Below are positions 36,425-46,511 of a stretch of DNA of 64,000 bases, one piece after another. The notes under the pieces are model-generated. The model did not search any database. It saw only the letters and a program-made list of their open reading frames with translations, and was not told where the DNA came from. Origin of the DNA: Proteinivorax hydrogeniformans (lineage in GTDB: Bacteria; Bacillota; Proteinivoracia; Proteinivoracales; Proteinivoracaceae). Where the stretch lies: the NCBI RefSeq assembly GCF_040515995.1, contig NZ_CP159485.1, positions 1,364,001-1,428,000 on the forward strand, in the 5' to 3' direction. The position numbers were made by a program, and so were the translations under genes. Numbering within the stretch: position 1 is the stretch's first letter; each line of letters starts with the position of its first letter.

Positions 36425-37351
36425 TTAAATATCCTCTATATCCTGTTCATCAATGGTCAAAAGTTCTTCCTTAGTTAATGTTTTTTTATTAACCAGACGA
36501 ACAGCTTGAAGCCTTATAGCTTTTTCAATGATGTTACGAACTAGTCGAGCATTTGAGAAATTAGAGAAATCTTCTTGCTCTTTGGATTTAAGTATTTTAA
36601 ATAGCTTTAGTTTTGCTTTGGAAGACATTTTATACTGCCTATTTTTTAACATCATACCGGCAATAGACATTAGATTATCTATTGAGTAATCATCGAAATT
36701 TAAGTGTATAGGAAATCTCGATTTAAGTCCTGGATTAGTGGTGAGAAATGATTCCATTTGATAACTATAGCCAGCTAATATTAATATAAATTGATCTTTT
36801 TTATCTTCCATAGCTTTCACTAAGGTGTCGATGGCTTCTTTGCCAAAATCTTTTTCCCCTCCTCTTGCTAGAGAGTATGCCTCGTCAATGAATAAAATCC
36901 CCCCTAGACTTTCCGATATTTTCTCTTTTGTTCTTTGGGCAGTGTGTCCGATGTATTCTCCCACAAGATCAGCCCGTTCCACCTCAACTAAGTGCCCTTT
37001 TTCTAAAAAGTTTAAGTGCTTAAAAATTTTACCTAGTATTCTTGCTACAGTTGTTTTCCCTGTTCCAGGGTTTCCTTTAAAAATCATATGCATAACTACT
37101 GGCTCTGTTAGAAGATTTTCTTCCTCTCTTCTTTTTTGAATTGACAAAAACGCAGTAATCTCAGTAACTAAGCTTTTAACGTTATCTAGTCCAACTAGTT
37201 GATTTAATTCCTTTATGGGGTCTAATTCCCATAGCTGCTCCTTATTATTTGAAAAAGATGTTATGTCTTCACTTCCTCTTAGTTGTTTTAAAGCAAATAT
37301 AGGGGAGATTTTCCCAGTTTGCACATTTGCTAAGATTTTACTTTTATCCAT
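36425..37351 (-). CDS. spoVK: Stage V sporulation protein K (AAA+ ATPase)
   Basis: A CbxX/CfqX-type AAA+ ATPase with Walker A GNPGTGKT, pore-type loop GEYIGHT, Walker B ILFIDEAYSLA and a sensor region ILAGY. At 308 residues it fits SpoVK, which is needed for spore maturation in Bacillus. ATG follows GAGGGAGATG. It is first in a run with the GTPase and two membrane genes. Confidence 0.92.
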   Translation of the reverse strand: MDKSKILANVQTGKISPIFALKQLRGSEDITSFSNNKEQLWELDPIKELNQLVGLDNVKSLVTEITAFLSIQKRREEENLLTEPVVMHMIFKGNPGTGKTTVARILGKIFKHLNFLEKGHLVEVERADLVGEYIGHTAQRTKEKISESLGGILFIDEAYSLARGGEKDFGKEAIDTLVKAMEDKKDQFILILAGYSYQMESFLTTNPGLKSRFPIHLNFDDYSIDNLMSIAGMMLKNRQYKMSSKAKLKLFKILKSKEQEDFSNFSNARLVRNIIEKAIRLQAVRLVNKKTLTKEELLTIDEQDIEDI

Positions 37352-37423
37352 ACCGACATCTCCCTCAGATTTATGTTAGGATGCATAGCATAACATAATA
37401 ATATATATGTTTTTAAAACAAAA

Positions 37424-37460
37424 ATTAAGACCTAGGCAGATGCCTAAGTCTTAATTTTTT
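37424..37460. terminator. Bidirectional terminator between hfq and spoVK
   Basis: AATTAAGAC-TAGGC pairs with GCCTA-GTCTTAATT around AGAT, with A- and T-runs outside. The right arm overlaps the last hfq codons. Confidence 0.85.
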
Positions 37461-37675
37461 ATAAGATTTACTTCTTTTTTGGGTATTATGGTTGAAATAG
37501 CATGCTTATAAATCAATTGTTGCTTGACTCCGTCATCAATTACTACTGTAAAAGGATCGAACCCTTTTACTAAACCTTTAATCTGGTAGCCGCTCATTAA
37601 AAAAATAGTTACCTCAGTATTATCTCTTCTGACATGGTTTAGAAAGTAGTCTTGCAGGTTATGAGCTTTTCCCAT
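37451..37675 (-). CDS. hfq: RNA chaperone Hfq
   Basis: This 74-residue Sm-like protein has the Sm1 region ([27 protein letters not shown]) and the Sm2 signature YKHAIST. It binds U-rich tails and A-rich sequences of sRNAs and mRNAs as a hexamer. ATG follows GAGGAGGGAG. The miaA-hfq order is typical of Firmicutes and Proteobacteria. Confidence 0.96.
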   Translation of the reverse strand: MGKAHNLQDYFLNHVRRDNTEVTIFLMSGYQIKGLVKGFDPFTVVIDDGVKQQLIYKHAISTIIPKKEVNLIKN

Positions 37676-37746
37676 TTAGCTCCCTCCTCTTTAAACGGTT
37701 ATTTTGCTAACCTTCAGACAATTACTTGTTTAATTATTCTACTTAT

Positions 37747-38679
37747 TTAACCATTTTCCTGCATTTGCTTAATAATTTTTTCTTTTACTTGATTTATATT
37801 CAAATTGTCTAAGTTATACCATTTAATATTATCCATATTTCTAAACCATGTTAATTGTCTTTTTGCATACCTTCTGGTATCTCTTTTAATTAACCTTACC
37901 ATTTCGTCAAAATCTATTTGATTTTCTAGATACATTACAACCTGCCTATACCCGATGGCCTTTAGAGCATTACAATCTTTTGAAATCCCTTGCTTAAGAA
38001 GCTCACTAACTTCTGTGACAAGCCCGTCTTCAATCATCTGGTCTACTCGATTGTTAATTTGCGTATACAGCCTTTGCCTATCCATATATAGGCCGTAAAA
38101 GTTAATGTTTGTAATATTGCTTGCGAATTGGTTTCTCCTTTGTAATTCATAAATTGACTTACCAGAGAGTTCATACACCTCTAAGGCCCGAATTACACGT
38201 CTATAGTCGTTTGGATGAAGTTTATTATATGCATTATCATCTCTGTTTTTTAAAAGACTATGTATATAGTGATTTCCTTTTTCATCAGCCATATCTTGAT
38301 ACTTCTTTCTTATCGCCTTATCTTCCGGGATACTTACAAGGGTGAAGTCTTCAGTAAGAGCACGAATAAACAGACCTGTCCCTCCCACAACTATTGGGTG
38401 ATTATCTCTTTTCTTAATATCTTTTATAACTTTTTGACTCAATTTTTGAAAATCAAAAACACTAAATTCTTCGCTGGGTAAAACAACATCTATTAGATGA
38501 TGAGGTACATTTGCTTGCTCCTTTATTGTAGGTTTAGCAGTACCGATGTCCATGTACTTATAAACTTGGGCTGAATCAGCTGAAACAATTTCTCCTCTCA
38601 TTTCTGCTGCTAGTTCCATAGCCAAAGAGCTTTTACCACTAGCGGTAGGGCCTAAAATCACGGAATAATTTTCTTCCAA
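37747..38679 (-). CDS. miaA: tRNA dimethylallyltransferase MiaA
   Basis: It prenylates A37 of tRNAs reading UNN codons. P-loop GPTASGKS, SADSAQVYKYMDIGTAK and VGGTGLFI are visible, plus YAKRQLTWFRN near the end. TTG start follows AAGGAGGAG and lies two bases after the RsmJ-like stop. MiaB in the same gene cluster (43978-45330) adds the methylthio group to the same base. Confidence 0.95.
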   Translation of the reverse strand: MEENYSVILGPTASGKSSLAMELAAEMRGEIVSADSAQVYKYMDIGTAKPTIKEQANVPHHLIDVVLPSEEFSVFDFQKLSQKVIKDIKKRDNHPIVVGGTGLFIRALTEDFTLVSIPEDKAIRKKYQDMADEKGNHYIHSLLKNRDDNAYNKLHPNDYRRVIRALEVYELSGKSIYELQRRNQFASNITNINFYGLYMDRQRLYTQINNRVDQMIEDGLVTEVSELLKQGISKDCNALKAIGYRQVVMYLENQIDFDEMVRLIKRDTRRYAKRQLTWFRNMDNIKWYNLDNLNINQVKEKIIKQMQENG

Positions 38680-38681
38680 AG

Positions 38682-39449
38682 CTACTCCTCCTTATTTAGA
38701 TAGATTCCATAACTGACTGAACTAGAAGGTAGTGTAAACTTCTTCAGTCCTATTTCTTCAAAGGGAAAGTTTTTGTTATTTTTCACAATTACAGCTTTTT
38801 TAGCTAGTTTTTTTGCCTTTTCTAAACTTTTAATTGATAGAGGGCTATAATGAGCTAAATCTCTTAAAGGAGAAATGGCTGGAGAATTTTCTATAGGTTT
38901 ATCAAACATGGGATCAAAATATATTAAATCAAAATCTCCATAGTTAAGGCCTTCAATATAATTGTTGAAATCTACATTTTTTAGGGTAATATTTTTAGAA
39001 AGTCCGCTAAGCTCAGGATAACTAGAATCTAACTTCCCTAGCCCATCTTTTACAATTTTATATATTAATTTAGATTTTTCAAGGGAAGTGACTTGCCCTT
39101 TGCAGCTTACTAGCTTGCTCAGAACTAGAGAATCAGAAGCTAACCCTAGTGTGCAGTCTAATACAGCCCAACTAGTAATGTCGCCTAATATTTTGTTAAA
39201 TATGTCTAGCTCCCCATTTTTAATTCTCTTTACCCTGAGCATGGCCATGCTGGGGTGAAAAGCTAGCTTTTGGCCTTTAATATATACATTGAGCGATGAT
39301 TTTGTTACCACAAGAACGCACTCTCGCTCGCTTAGAGAGCCAAGACGCTTTCGTGGTATATATTCTCCTTTAAAGTATTTGCTATGGGTAATAGCTGACT
39401 GTATCATCGAATCTGTAGGTTTTTGAGACGTCGTACATATTATATCCAT
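38682..39449 (-). CDS. RsmJ-like SAM-dependent methyltransferase
   Basis: The class I methyltransferase fold is shown by VLDCTLGLASDSLVLS (SAM-binding loop) and the catalytic motif YFDPMFDKP, which resembles the DPMF motif of RsmJ (16S rRNA m2G1516). The N-terminal ~85 residues differ from enterobacterial RsmJ. It is coupled to mutL (1 bp gap) and to miaA. The exact target base is not certain. Confidence 0.8.
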   Translation of the reverse strand: MDIICTTSQKPTDSMIQSAITHSKYFKGEYIPRKRLGSLSERECVLVVTKSSLNVYIKGQKLAFHPSMAMLRVKRIKNGELDIFNKILGDITSWAVLDCTLGLASDSLVLSKLVSCKGQVTSLEKSKLIYKIVKDGLGKLDSSYPELSGLSKNITLKNVDFNNYIEGLNYGDFDLIYFDPMFDKPIENSPAISPLRDLAHYSPLSIKSLEKAKKLAKKAVIVKNNKNFPFEEIGLKKFTLPSSSVSYGIYLNKEE

Positions 39450-39450
39450 T

Positions 39451-41340
39451 TTATTTCACCCGTTTAAACATCTTTTCTATACTCTTTTTATCTAAAGAGA
39501 CTACTGTTGGTCTTCCATGGGGACAACTATAAGGGTTACTGATTAGACTTAATTGCTCTAATAGACTTGTCATTTCCTTATGACTTAGTTTATGATTTGC
39601 TTTTATAGCTCCTTTACAGGAGATTAACGCTAAAATTGCTTCTTTAAATTTCTTTAAAGAATTTAGCTCATCATCTAAAAATATATCTTCTAGAGAATCA
39701 ATAAGTAGCTGAATGCTTATAGATTTGTTTACGAAAAAGGGAAGACCTCTCACTAGTATATTATTACCATCCATAATTTCTAGGTCAAATCCTAGCTTTT
39801 TTAAAGTATCAGCATTTTCATCCACTATCTGTATTTGTGCTCCATTTAATTTTATTGATTCTGGGATTATACCTTGTATAGCTACTTGATTGCCAAGTTG
39901 GTTGATAGCTTTTTCATAAAATATCTTCTCCTGGGCAGCATGCTGGTCTATTAAATACAGGTTGTCGGAGTCTTTACAAATAACATATGTCTCACTGAAT
40001 TGCCCCAGTATTTGTAAAGTAGTAAAGAATGGGTTAATAATCTCTTGCTGTTTAGCCTCGGCTTTTTGAGGTAGGCTAGACCTTGAAATTAGCTGGTCAC
40101 TTTTTTGACTTGGTGTATCCTCTTTCATAGGTTTAGATGTCGGTGCTTCTTTCGGTGCTTCTTCATGTATTTGAAGATCTTGTGTTAATTTTTCTAAATA
40201 CGATAACTGTTTTTCAGTATTATTGACATTTTTAGGTTTGCTAGTAAATGTATTTAGCTCTTTATTTGATGGCTGTTTTGAAGTTTCGGGGTTAGTTTTT
40301 TCCTTTTGAAGGTTCTTACTTACGTTAGTGTATTTATACTCAGTAACTAAGGGTTTTTCTAGCAATGAAGAGTCAACGGCAGCTTTAAGGCTTTGGTAAA
40401 CTATTCTTTCATTATCAAACTTTACTTCTTGTTTTGAAGGGTGAACGTTAACATCTATACCTTCTGGGGGCAAGTTGATTTTTAGAACTGCAAGTGGATA
40501 TCTGTTTTGAGGCAATAAAGTTTTATAACCATCCTCTAAGGCCTTAGAAAGCAACTTACTTCTAACTATCCTGTTGTTGATAAATATAAACTGCCCAGAT
40601 CTATTACTTTTAGTTATGGAGGGTTTAACAACATAACCTTGTATGTCTATTTTAGAAGATTGATTGTCAACCTTTAAGGCATTCTCTGCAGCGCTAGTGC
40701 CTAAAACATCAGATATTGCTTGTTTTAAGCTGCCGTTCCCAGTAGAGGCAATTAGTCTTCTGTTATTATGGTACAGTTTAAAGGAAATATCCGGGTTACA
40801 AAGCACAAATCTCCCCATAAGATCTGTAATGTATCCTAACTCCGTTGCGGTAGTTTTTAAAAACTTTTTTCTAGCTGGAGTATTAAAAAATAGGTCTTGT
40901 ACTACAAATCTAGTCCCTTTATTTGCTGGGGCTGAGTTAAGGTGTTCATCTATGCCTCCATCTATTTTGTATCTAACTCCTAACTCATCATCAGAAGTTT
41001 TAGTTAGAACTTCTACCTTACTAACAGCAGCTATTGAAGGTAATGCCTCACCTCTAAAACCTAATGAAATAATGCTTTCTAAGTCTTTTTCGTTTTCTAT
41101 TTTGCTAGTGGCGTGACGCTTAAAAGCCAAGTGTACATCTTCGCTTTTTATGCCCACTCCATTATCCACTACCTCAATCTTATCTTTACCACCATTTTCT
41201 ATAAACACTTCAATAACACTGCTTTGCCCATCGATGGAGTTTTCTACTAGCTCTTTTACTATCGAGGCAGGACGCTCCACCACCTCCCCAGCTGCAATCT
41301 TATTTGCTACATTAGAAGGAAGTATATTTATATTTTTCAT
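39451..41340 (-). CDS. mutL: DNA mismatch repair protein MutL (endonuclease type)
   Basis: The GHKL ATPase N-terminus has VVERPASIVKELVENSIDG, DNGVGI and GFRGEALPSI. A linker rich in Lys, Pro and Ser spans ~residues 335-430. The C-terminal domain has the nicking motif DQHAAQEKIFYE (DQHA-x2-E-x4-E) and the metal-site motifs CKGAIKAN and CPHGRP, so this is the MutH-independent nicking type. Length is 629 residues. ATG follows GAGGGGTG, 17 bp after mutS. Confidence 0.97.
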   Translation of the reverse strand: MKNINILPSNVANKIAAGEVVERPASIVKELVENSIDGQSSVIEVFIENGGKDKIEVVDNGVGIKSEDVHLAFKRHATSKIENEKDLESIISLGFRGEALPSIAAVSKVEVLTKTSDDELGVRYKIDGGIDEHLNSAPANKGTRFVVQDLFFNTPARKKFLKTTATELGYITDLMGRFVLCNPDISFKLYHNNRRLIASTGNGSLKQAISDVLGTSAAENALKVDNQSSKIDIQGYVVKPSITKSNRSGQFIFINNRIVRSKLLSKALEDGYKTLLPQNRYPLAVLKINLPPEGIDVNVHPSKQEVKFDNERIVYQSLKAAVDSSLLEKPLVTEYKYTNVSKNLQKEKTNPETSKQPSNKELNTFTSKPKNVNNTEKQLSYLEKLTQDLQIHEEAPKEAPTSKPMKEDTPSQKSDQLISRSSLPQKAEAKQQEIINPFFTTLQILGQFSETYVICKDSDNLYLIDQHAAQEKIFYEKAINQLGNQVAIQGIIPESIKLNGAQIQIVDENADTLKKLGFDLEIMDGNNILVRGLPFFVNKSISIQLLIDSLEDIFLDDELNSLKKFKEAILALISCKGAIKANHKLSHKEMTSLLEQLSLISNPYSCPHGRPTVVSLDKKSIEKMFKRVK

Positions 41341-41356
41341 TAAAACACCCCTCTTC

Positions 41357-43903
41357 TTAATATTTCTTTGTTTTATTCTGTAGTTTTTGTAACACTGTTA
41401 ACGCCTCTATTGGAGTTATGTCATTTAGGTTTATGTCGTTTACTTCCTCGATTAATTCTTGTGCCTTTTGGCTCATGACCTGAAATATATCATCTTGGGT
41501 TGCGCTACTGTCTTGTTTTGCGGTAAAGTCTTCCTCGATAAATTTTAAAATCTCATTAGACCGCTGAATAACTGGAGCTGGCACACCAGCTAATTTGGCC
41601 ACCTGAATACCATAACTTCTGTCGCTACCTCCTTTTTTTATCAAGTGTAAAAAGGTGATAGAATCATTTTCTTCCTTAACCGCTATGGAATAGTTTTTCA
41701 CACCCTTATATCTGTCTTCTAATGAAGTTAGTTGATGATAATGGGTCGCAAATAAAGTCTTAGCCCCTATTTTCTTTTTATCTAATAGGTATTCAATGGC
41801 GCTTTGAGCAATACTCATTCCATCAAAAGTACTTGTTCCTCTACCTACTTCATCTAGGATAATTAAGCTTTTTGAGGTTGCGTTTTTTAGTATGTTGGCT
41901 AACTCATTCATCTCAACCATAAATGTACTTTGTCCAGAGGATAGGTCATCGCTTGCCCCTACTCTTGTAAAAATCCTATCAACTATGCTAATTTTTGCCT
42001 CATCTGCTGGGACATAGCATCCAACTTGTGCTAATAGAGTTATCAGCGCCACTTGTCTCATGTAAGTTGACTTACCTGCCATATTTGGCCCTGTTATAAT
42101 TAACACTTGATTATCAGAGCAATCTAAAACTGTATCGTTTGATATAAAGTTTTTTCGGTCTATAGTTTCTTCGATAACGGGATGTCTGCCGTTAGTTATA
42201 GAAGTTTCATCTCCAACAGTTAGCTCGGGCTTACGATAGTTATTATCGATAGCTAACGTTGCAAATGAGCAAAGACAATCTAGCTCACCTATTACATTAC
42301 TGTTGTTTTGGATTTCTTCAATGCACTCTAGTACAGCTTCTCTAATTTCACAAAATAGCTTATATTCTAGTTCTACGATTTTCTCAGAGGCCCCTAGAAT
42401 TAGTTCCTCATACTTTTTAAGTTCATCTGTAAAATATCTTTCTGCATTGGTTAAGGTTTGTTTTCTTATATAATAGTCAGGAACTAGACTTAAATTGGTT
42501 TTAGTCACCTCGATATAATATCCGAAAACTTTGTTATATCGAACCTTTAGTGATTTTATGCCGGTATTATTTCTTTGATTTTCTTCGTATTCAGCTAAAA
42601 AATTTCTTCCGTTGCTAGCTGTATAGTTTAGCTCATCTAACTCGCTGTTAAAACCTTCTTTTATAACACCGCCATCTTTGATTGTGGTTGGTGGGGAAGG
42701 TACTATCCCTTGTTCGATAATGCTTACTAACTGGTCTAAGGCACATAACCTATTGGCTAAGCTTACTAAACTTTTTGAGTTTGAGCTGATAAGAGTTTCT
42801 TTAATTTTGGGGATATTTTGCAATGAATGCTTTAAAGCTACTAAATCCTTTGGATTAACTGTCTGGTATGCAACCTTAGTGGACAGACGCTCGAGGTCAT
42901 ATATTTTGCCTATAAGTTCTTTTAAGCTTTTTAAAAGCAGGCCATCTTCTAATAATGATTCCACCATGTTAAGTCTATGATCTATTTCTTCACTATTTAA
43001 AAGAGGGTTTAATAGCCATTGTTTAAGTTTTCTTCCGCCCATAGCACTGTCAGTTTTGTCTATAATTGAAAGAAGAGAACCTTTTTTTCTATTTTCCTTT
43101 ATAGTAGTTATAAGTTCGAGATTTCTAATAGAAGTATAGTCTAGATTCATGTATTTATTTAATTCTATAAATTTAATTTTATTTATATGGGACAAGGAAT
43201 TTTTTTGCGTTTCAGATAGGTAACTAATTAATAAGCTTATTGCCTCTTTGCCTGCCTTGTGAGTTGTAGTTTGATTTAAAAGAGTGTCAAAGGATTTAAT
43301 AGTAGTATCGTTTACTTCGTGATTAGATATATTTAAATTAAGGCGTGTTAACTGAGTTCTAAGTGGAAAGTCAGAACTCACTATACATTCAGAAGGTAGG
43401 TACTTTTGGATAATTCGATTAATACTTTCAAAATTTAACCGTTCTTCAGTATAAAAAAACTCACCTGTAGAATTGTCTACAAAAGCTAGGCCAGCTTTAT
43501 TGCCATAACAAGACAGTGCACACATGAAATTATTGTCTTTTGCATCTAAAAGATTTTCGTCAATAATAGTTCCTGGTGTTACAATCTTTACTACCTCTCT
43601 TTTGACAATACCTTTAGCTTGCTTTGGGTCTTCTACTTGGTCACAAATGGCCACTTTATAGCCTTTTTTTAATAGTTTAGCTAGATAAGTATCTAGAGCA
43701 TGGAAAGGTATGCCTGCAAGAGGGATTCCGTCCTCTCCGTCTCTTGATGTGAGGGCAATTTCTAAAGCTTTAGCTCCTATTTTAGCATCTTCAAAAAATA
43801 GCTCATAAAAATCCCCAACTCTAAATAATAGTAAGCAATCTTGATGTTGTTTTTTTATATCAATATATTGTTGAATCATTGGAGTAACAGATTTTTTACC
43901 CAC
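41357..43903 (-). CDS. mutS: DNA mismatch repair protein MutS
   Basis: This 848-residue protein has the mismatch-reading Phe-x-Glu in GDFYELF near residue 30, connector and clamp domains, and a C-terminal ABC ATPase with Walker A GPNMAGKST, SGQSTFMVEM signature, Walker B LIILDEVGRGTSTFDG and ATHYH. GTG start lies behind GGGAGGTCG. It forms an operon with mutL. Confidence 0.97.
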   Translation of the reverse strand: MGKKSVTPMIQQYIDIKKQHQDCLLLFRVGDFYELFFEDAKIGAKALEIALTSRDGEDGIPLAGIPFHALDTYLAKLLKKGYKVAICDQVEDPKQAKGIVKREVVKIVTPGTIIDENLLDAKDNNFMCALSCYGNKAGLAFVDNSTGEFFYTEERLNFESINRIIQKYLPSECIVSSDFPLRTQLTRLNLNISNHEVNDTTIKSFDTLLNQTTTHKAGKEAISLLISYLSETQKNSLSHINKIKFIELNKYMNLDYTSIRNLELITTIKENRKKGSLLSIIDKTDSAMGGRKLKQWLLNPLLNSEEIDHRLNMVESLLEDGLLLKSLKELIGKIYDLERLSTKVAYQTVNPKDLVALKHSLQNIPKIKETLISSNSKSLVSLANRLCALDQLVSIIEQGIVPSPPTTIKDGGVIKEGFNSELDELNYTASNGRNFLAEYEENQRNNTGIKSLKVRYNKVFGYYIEVTKTNLSLVPDYYIRKQTLTNAERYFTDELKKYEELILGASEKIVELEYKLFCEIREAVLECIEEIQNNSNVIGELDCLCSFATLAIDNNYRKPELTVGDETSITNGRHPVIEETIDRKNFISNDTVLDCSDNQVLIITGPNMAGKSTYMRQVALITLLAQVGCYVPADEAKISIVDRIFTRVGASDDLSSGQSTFMVEMNELANILKNATSKSLIILDEVGRGTSTFDGMSIAQSAIEYLLDKKKIGAKTLFATHYHQLTSLEDRYKGVKNYSIAVKEENDSITFLHLIKKGGSDRSYGIQVAKLAGVPAPVIQRSNEILKFIEEDFTAKQDSSATQDDIFQVMSQKAQELIEEVNDINLNDITPIEALTVLQKLQNKTKKY

Positions 43904-43943
43904 GGGTTTACGACCTCCCTACTCAAATTTGTGTTATTAACTT

Positions 43944-43970
43944 TATAAGCCGGAGTAGCTCCGGCTTATT
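43944..43970. terminator. Hairpin between miaB and mutS
   Basis: ATAAGCCGGAG pairs with CTCCGGCTTAT with a very short loop. On the minus strand it is followed by AAAG-rich sequence, not a long T-run, so termination of miaB may be partial, with mutS fed by read-through. Confidence 0.7.
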
Positions 43971-43977
43971 TATCATC

Positions 43978-45330
43978 TTAATCAATTATTTCGCCAGTGA
44001 GGCTCCATGTCTGGCTTCCTGTTATTTTTACTTTTACTTCTTGGCCAATTAAGTCTTTATCGCCATTAAAGTTTACGATTTTAGCAGTTTTAGTTCTTCC
44101 GGAAATAGAGTTAGGGTCATTTTTACTAGTTCCTTCAACAAGCACGTCCCAAACCTGCCCCACATAAGTATCATTTATTTGTCTAGATATTTTATTTTGT
44201 GCTTCTATTAACCTTTGTAATCTATCACTTTTTTGTTGCTGTGGGATTTGGGTATCCATTTTAGCAGCTGGTGTTCCCTCTCTAGGTGAATATGCAAAAG
44301 TGAATGCAGAGTCGTATCTTACCTGTTCTACAACCTTAAGTGTTTCTAAAAAGTCCTCTTCAGTTTCCCCAGGGAAGCCTACTATGATATCGGTAGTAAT
44401 TGAATAATCATTAACTTTTTCCTTAATTTTCCCTACAAGGTCTAAATATGTCTGTTGATCATAGCCTCTGTTCATTGCCTTTAACACCTTACTGCTCCCT
44501 GATTGTACAGGTAGGTGAAAATGGTTACAGATTTTATCGTTGGCGGCAACGACATCAATTAACTTTTCAGTAAAGTCTCGTGGGTGGGGAGTCATATATC
44601 TTATTCTCGTAAGTTCTTTTATTTTAGCTACTTCAGATAATAAATCAGCAAAGTCGTAATCTTCGTCAAAGTCTTTACCGTAGCTATTTACATTCTGACC
44701 TAAAAGAGTAATTTCTTTATAGCCTTTTGCAACAATACCTTCAATTTCCTTCACTATATCTTGGGGGTTTCTACTGCGTTCACGTCCTCGGACATGGGGA
44801 ACAATACAATATGTGCAAAAGTTATTACAACCGTATGTAATAGTTACCCATGCAGTTACACCATCATCTCTAAGCCTGGGTAAACCCTCCACTACTTCCC
44901 CTTCTTCGTTCCACACTTCCAACACTCTCTCATCTTTGAAAAGAACTTTTTCAATCATTTGAGGAAGTTGATGTATATTGTGAGTTCCAAAAAGAAGATC
45001 TACATGTGGAAAATCTTTTTGAAGTCGCTCTGCCACTTTTTGTTGCTGGATCATACAGCCACAGATTCCAATTACTAGGTCATTTTTTATTGCCTTCAGT
45101 TTTTTAAGAGCTCCCACTTTACCAAAAACTTTTTGTTCTGCTTTATCCCTGATAGAGCAGGTGTTTATCAAGATAATATCTGCATCTTCCTCTACAGCTG
45201 CTTCACCATAACCCATTTGGTTAAGCATCCCTGCTAAAATCTCGCTATCATGAACGTTCATTTGGCATCCGTATGTAAGTATTTTGTATAATTTTTCATT
45301 TTTCTCTTGTTTTGTGTCCATTTCAGTCAT
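43978..45330 (-). CDS. miaB: tRNA methylthiotransferase MiaB
   Basis: It adds the 2-methylthio group to i6A37. The N-terminal cluster cysteines lie in YGCQMNVHDSE, NTCSIRDKAE and GICGCM, and the radical-SAM triad in GCNNFCTYC. A C-terminal TRAM domain ends the protein. ATG at 45330 (MTEMDTKQEK) is preferred because GATGGAGGAAC is spaced for it, giving 450 residues, five fewer than from the upstream ATG. Confidence 0.96.
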   Translation of the reverse strand: MTEMDTKQEKNEKLYKILTYGCQMNVHDSEILAGMLNQMGYGEAAVEEDADIILINTCSIRDKAEQKVFGKVGALKKLKAIKNDLVIGICGCMIQQQKVAERLQKDFPHVDLLFGTHNIHQLPQMIEKVLFKDERVLEVWNEEGEVVEGLPRLRDDGVTAWVTITYGCNNFCTYCIVPHVRGRERSRNPQDIVKEIEGIVAKGYKEITLLGQNVNSYGKDFDEDYDFADLLSEVAKIKELTRIRYMTPHPRDFTEKLIDVVAANDKICNHFHLPVQSGSSKVLKAMNRGYDQQTYLDLVGKIKEKVNDYSITTDIIVGFPGETEEDFLETLKVVEQVRYDSAFTFAYSPREGTPAAKMDTQIPQQQKSDRLQRLIEAQNKISRQINDTYVGQVWDVLVEGTSKNDPNSISGRTKTAKIVNFNGDKDLIGQEVKVKITGSQTWSLTGEIID

Positions 45331-45488
45331 TTTTAGTTCCTCCATCTTTGCTAATTAAATCCTTCGATAGTAAGGAAGCTTTGTCCTAATCTTCCTTTAC
45401 TATTATAACATACACTTCCGCAAAAAATAAATTTAACACGCAAATTTTATATCTGTATAGTATATTTGAGCTTAAATTTATGCATAAT

Positions 45489-45515
45489 AAAACCCCTTGC
45501 ATAAAGCAAGGGGTT
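45489..45515 (-). terminator. Terminator of the FMN-binding lipoprotein gene
   Basis: AAACCCCTTGC pairs with GCAAGGGGTTT around ATAAA, with a T-rich minus-strand tail. Confidence 0.88.
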
Positions 45516-45523
45516 TGTTGTTA

Positions 45524-46228
45524 TTAATTTACAGCAGCGTTGTTTAAGGCATCTTGTACAGCTTCCATCCATCCTTCAGATGAACCAGTAGCACCTGTGT
45601 AAGCATCTACATCAGCTGAGTTTTCATTTACGAAACGCTCTTGCATTTCTTCACGTGCTGGTAACCAGTCTTCATATCCATATTCTTCATCTTTTAATTC
45701 TGCTTCGCTACCTACGCCTTGAGTTTCTTCAAGGTTAACCGCAGTGATAGCATCGTTTTCGATAGTCACATGAGCAATGTAGTAACCTCTTTCACCTTCA
45801 TGACGCCCAAAGAAAGTTCCGTCTAGGTAATCTCCTTCAACATCATCATTAGCTTTTGCTAGAGCTCTTTCAACAGCTTGAACAACTTTGTTGCTAGTGC
45901 TAGTAGCACCTGTATGAGCATCTACATCAGCGCTATTTGTTTCTACGATTTGCTCTGCTAAACTCTCGTGAGCCTCTTTTAATTCTTCACCAGAGAAACG
46001 ATCCGGATTACCATATGATGCGTAATCTTTTGCCTCTCCCATGTTTGTGTACTCAACGATGTTTACTTCTACAATTTCATCCCCTTGCATAGTAAGTTCA
46101 ACTTCTGCATATCCTCTACCTTCATCAGAAAGTCCTACAAAAGTTTGTGGTTCTGCGTCGCCTGAGCAACCTGCAAATAAACCTAGTGCCATGACAGAAA
46201 CAACTGCCAAGATTAAAAATTTCTTCAT
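45524..46228 (-). CDS. Lipoprotein with two FMN-binding domains (PplA-like)
   Basis: A lipoprotein signal peptide ends at the lipobox LFAGC (Cys20). Two FMN_bind domains follow, with flavinylation-type motifs DAHTGATSTS (near residue 103) and DAYTGATGSS (near 207). In Listeria the similar PplA receives covalent FMN from ApbE and carries electrons out of the cell. This protein is acidic and 234 residues long, like PplA. No ApbE or Ndh2 gene is adjacent, so the pathway is inferred. ATG follows TTGGGAGGAG. Confidence 0.85.
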   Translation of the reverse strand: MKKFLILAVVSVMALGLFAGCSGDAEPQTFVGLSDEGRGYAEVELTMQGDEIVEVNIVEYTNMGEAKDYASYGNPDRFSGEELKEAHESLAEQIVETNSADVDAHTGATSTSNKVVQAVERALAKANDDVEGDYLDGTFFGRHEGERGYYIAHVTIENDAITAVNLEETQGVGSEAELKDEEYGYEDWLPAREEMQERFVNENSADVDAYTGATGSSEGWMEAVQDALNNAAVN

Positions 46229-46511
46229 TATAAATCTCCTCCCAATTAAATAAAAAATTTATTAAATAAAAGGCTAAGCCCTTCATTACTATTAAATAAA
46301 GTGTGATATGTACTAGTAGTCACACCCTTACTTCAATGATAATTATATCACATGGATTAAGACTTTAGAACTGGCAAAATAGAGTAATTAGAAGCATTTA
46401 TTGAAAATAGATGAATAATTTATCGGTTTTTCTTGCACTTACTTTGTTTTATGGCATTTTCCTATATTTGTTTGTTTAATAAACTGATAAAATGTCAAAC
46501 CTATAAATGAC

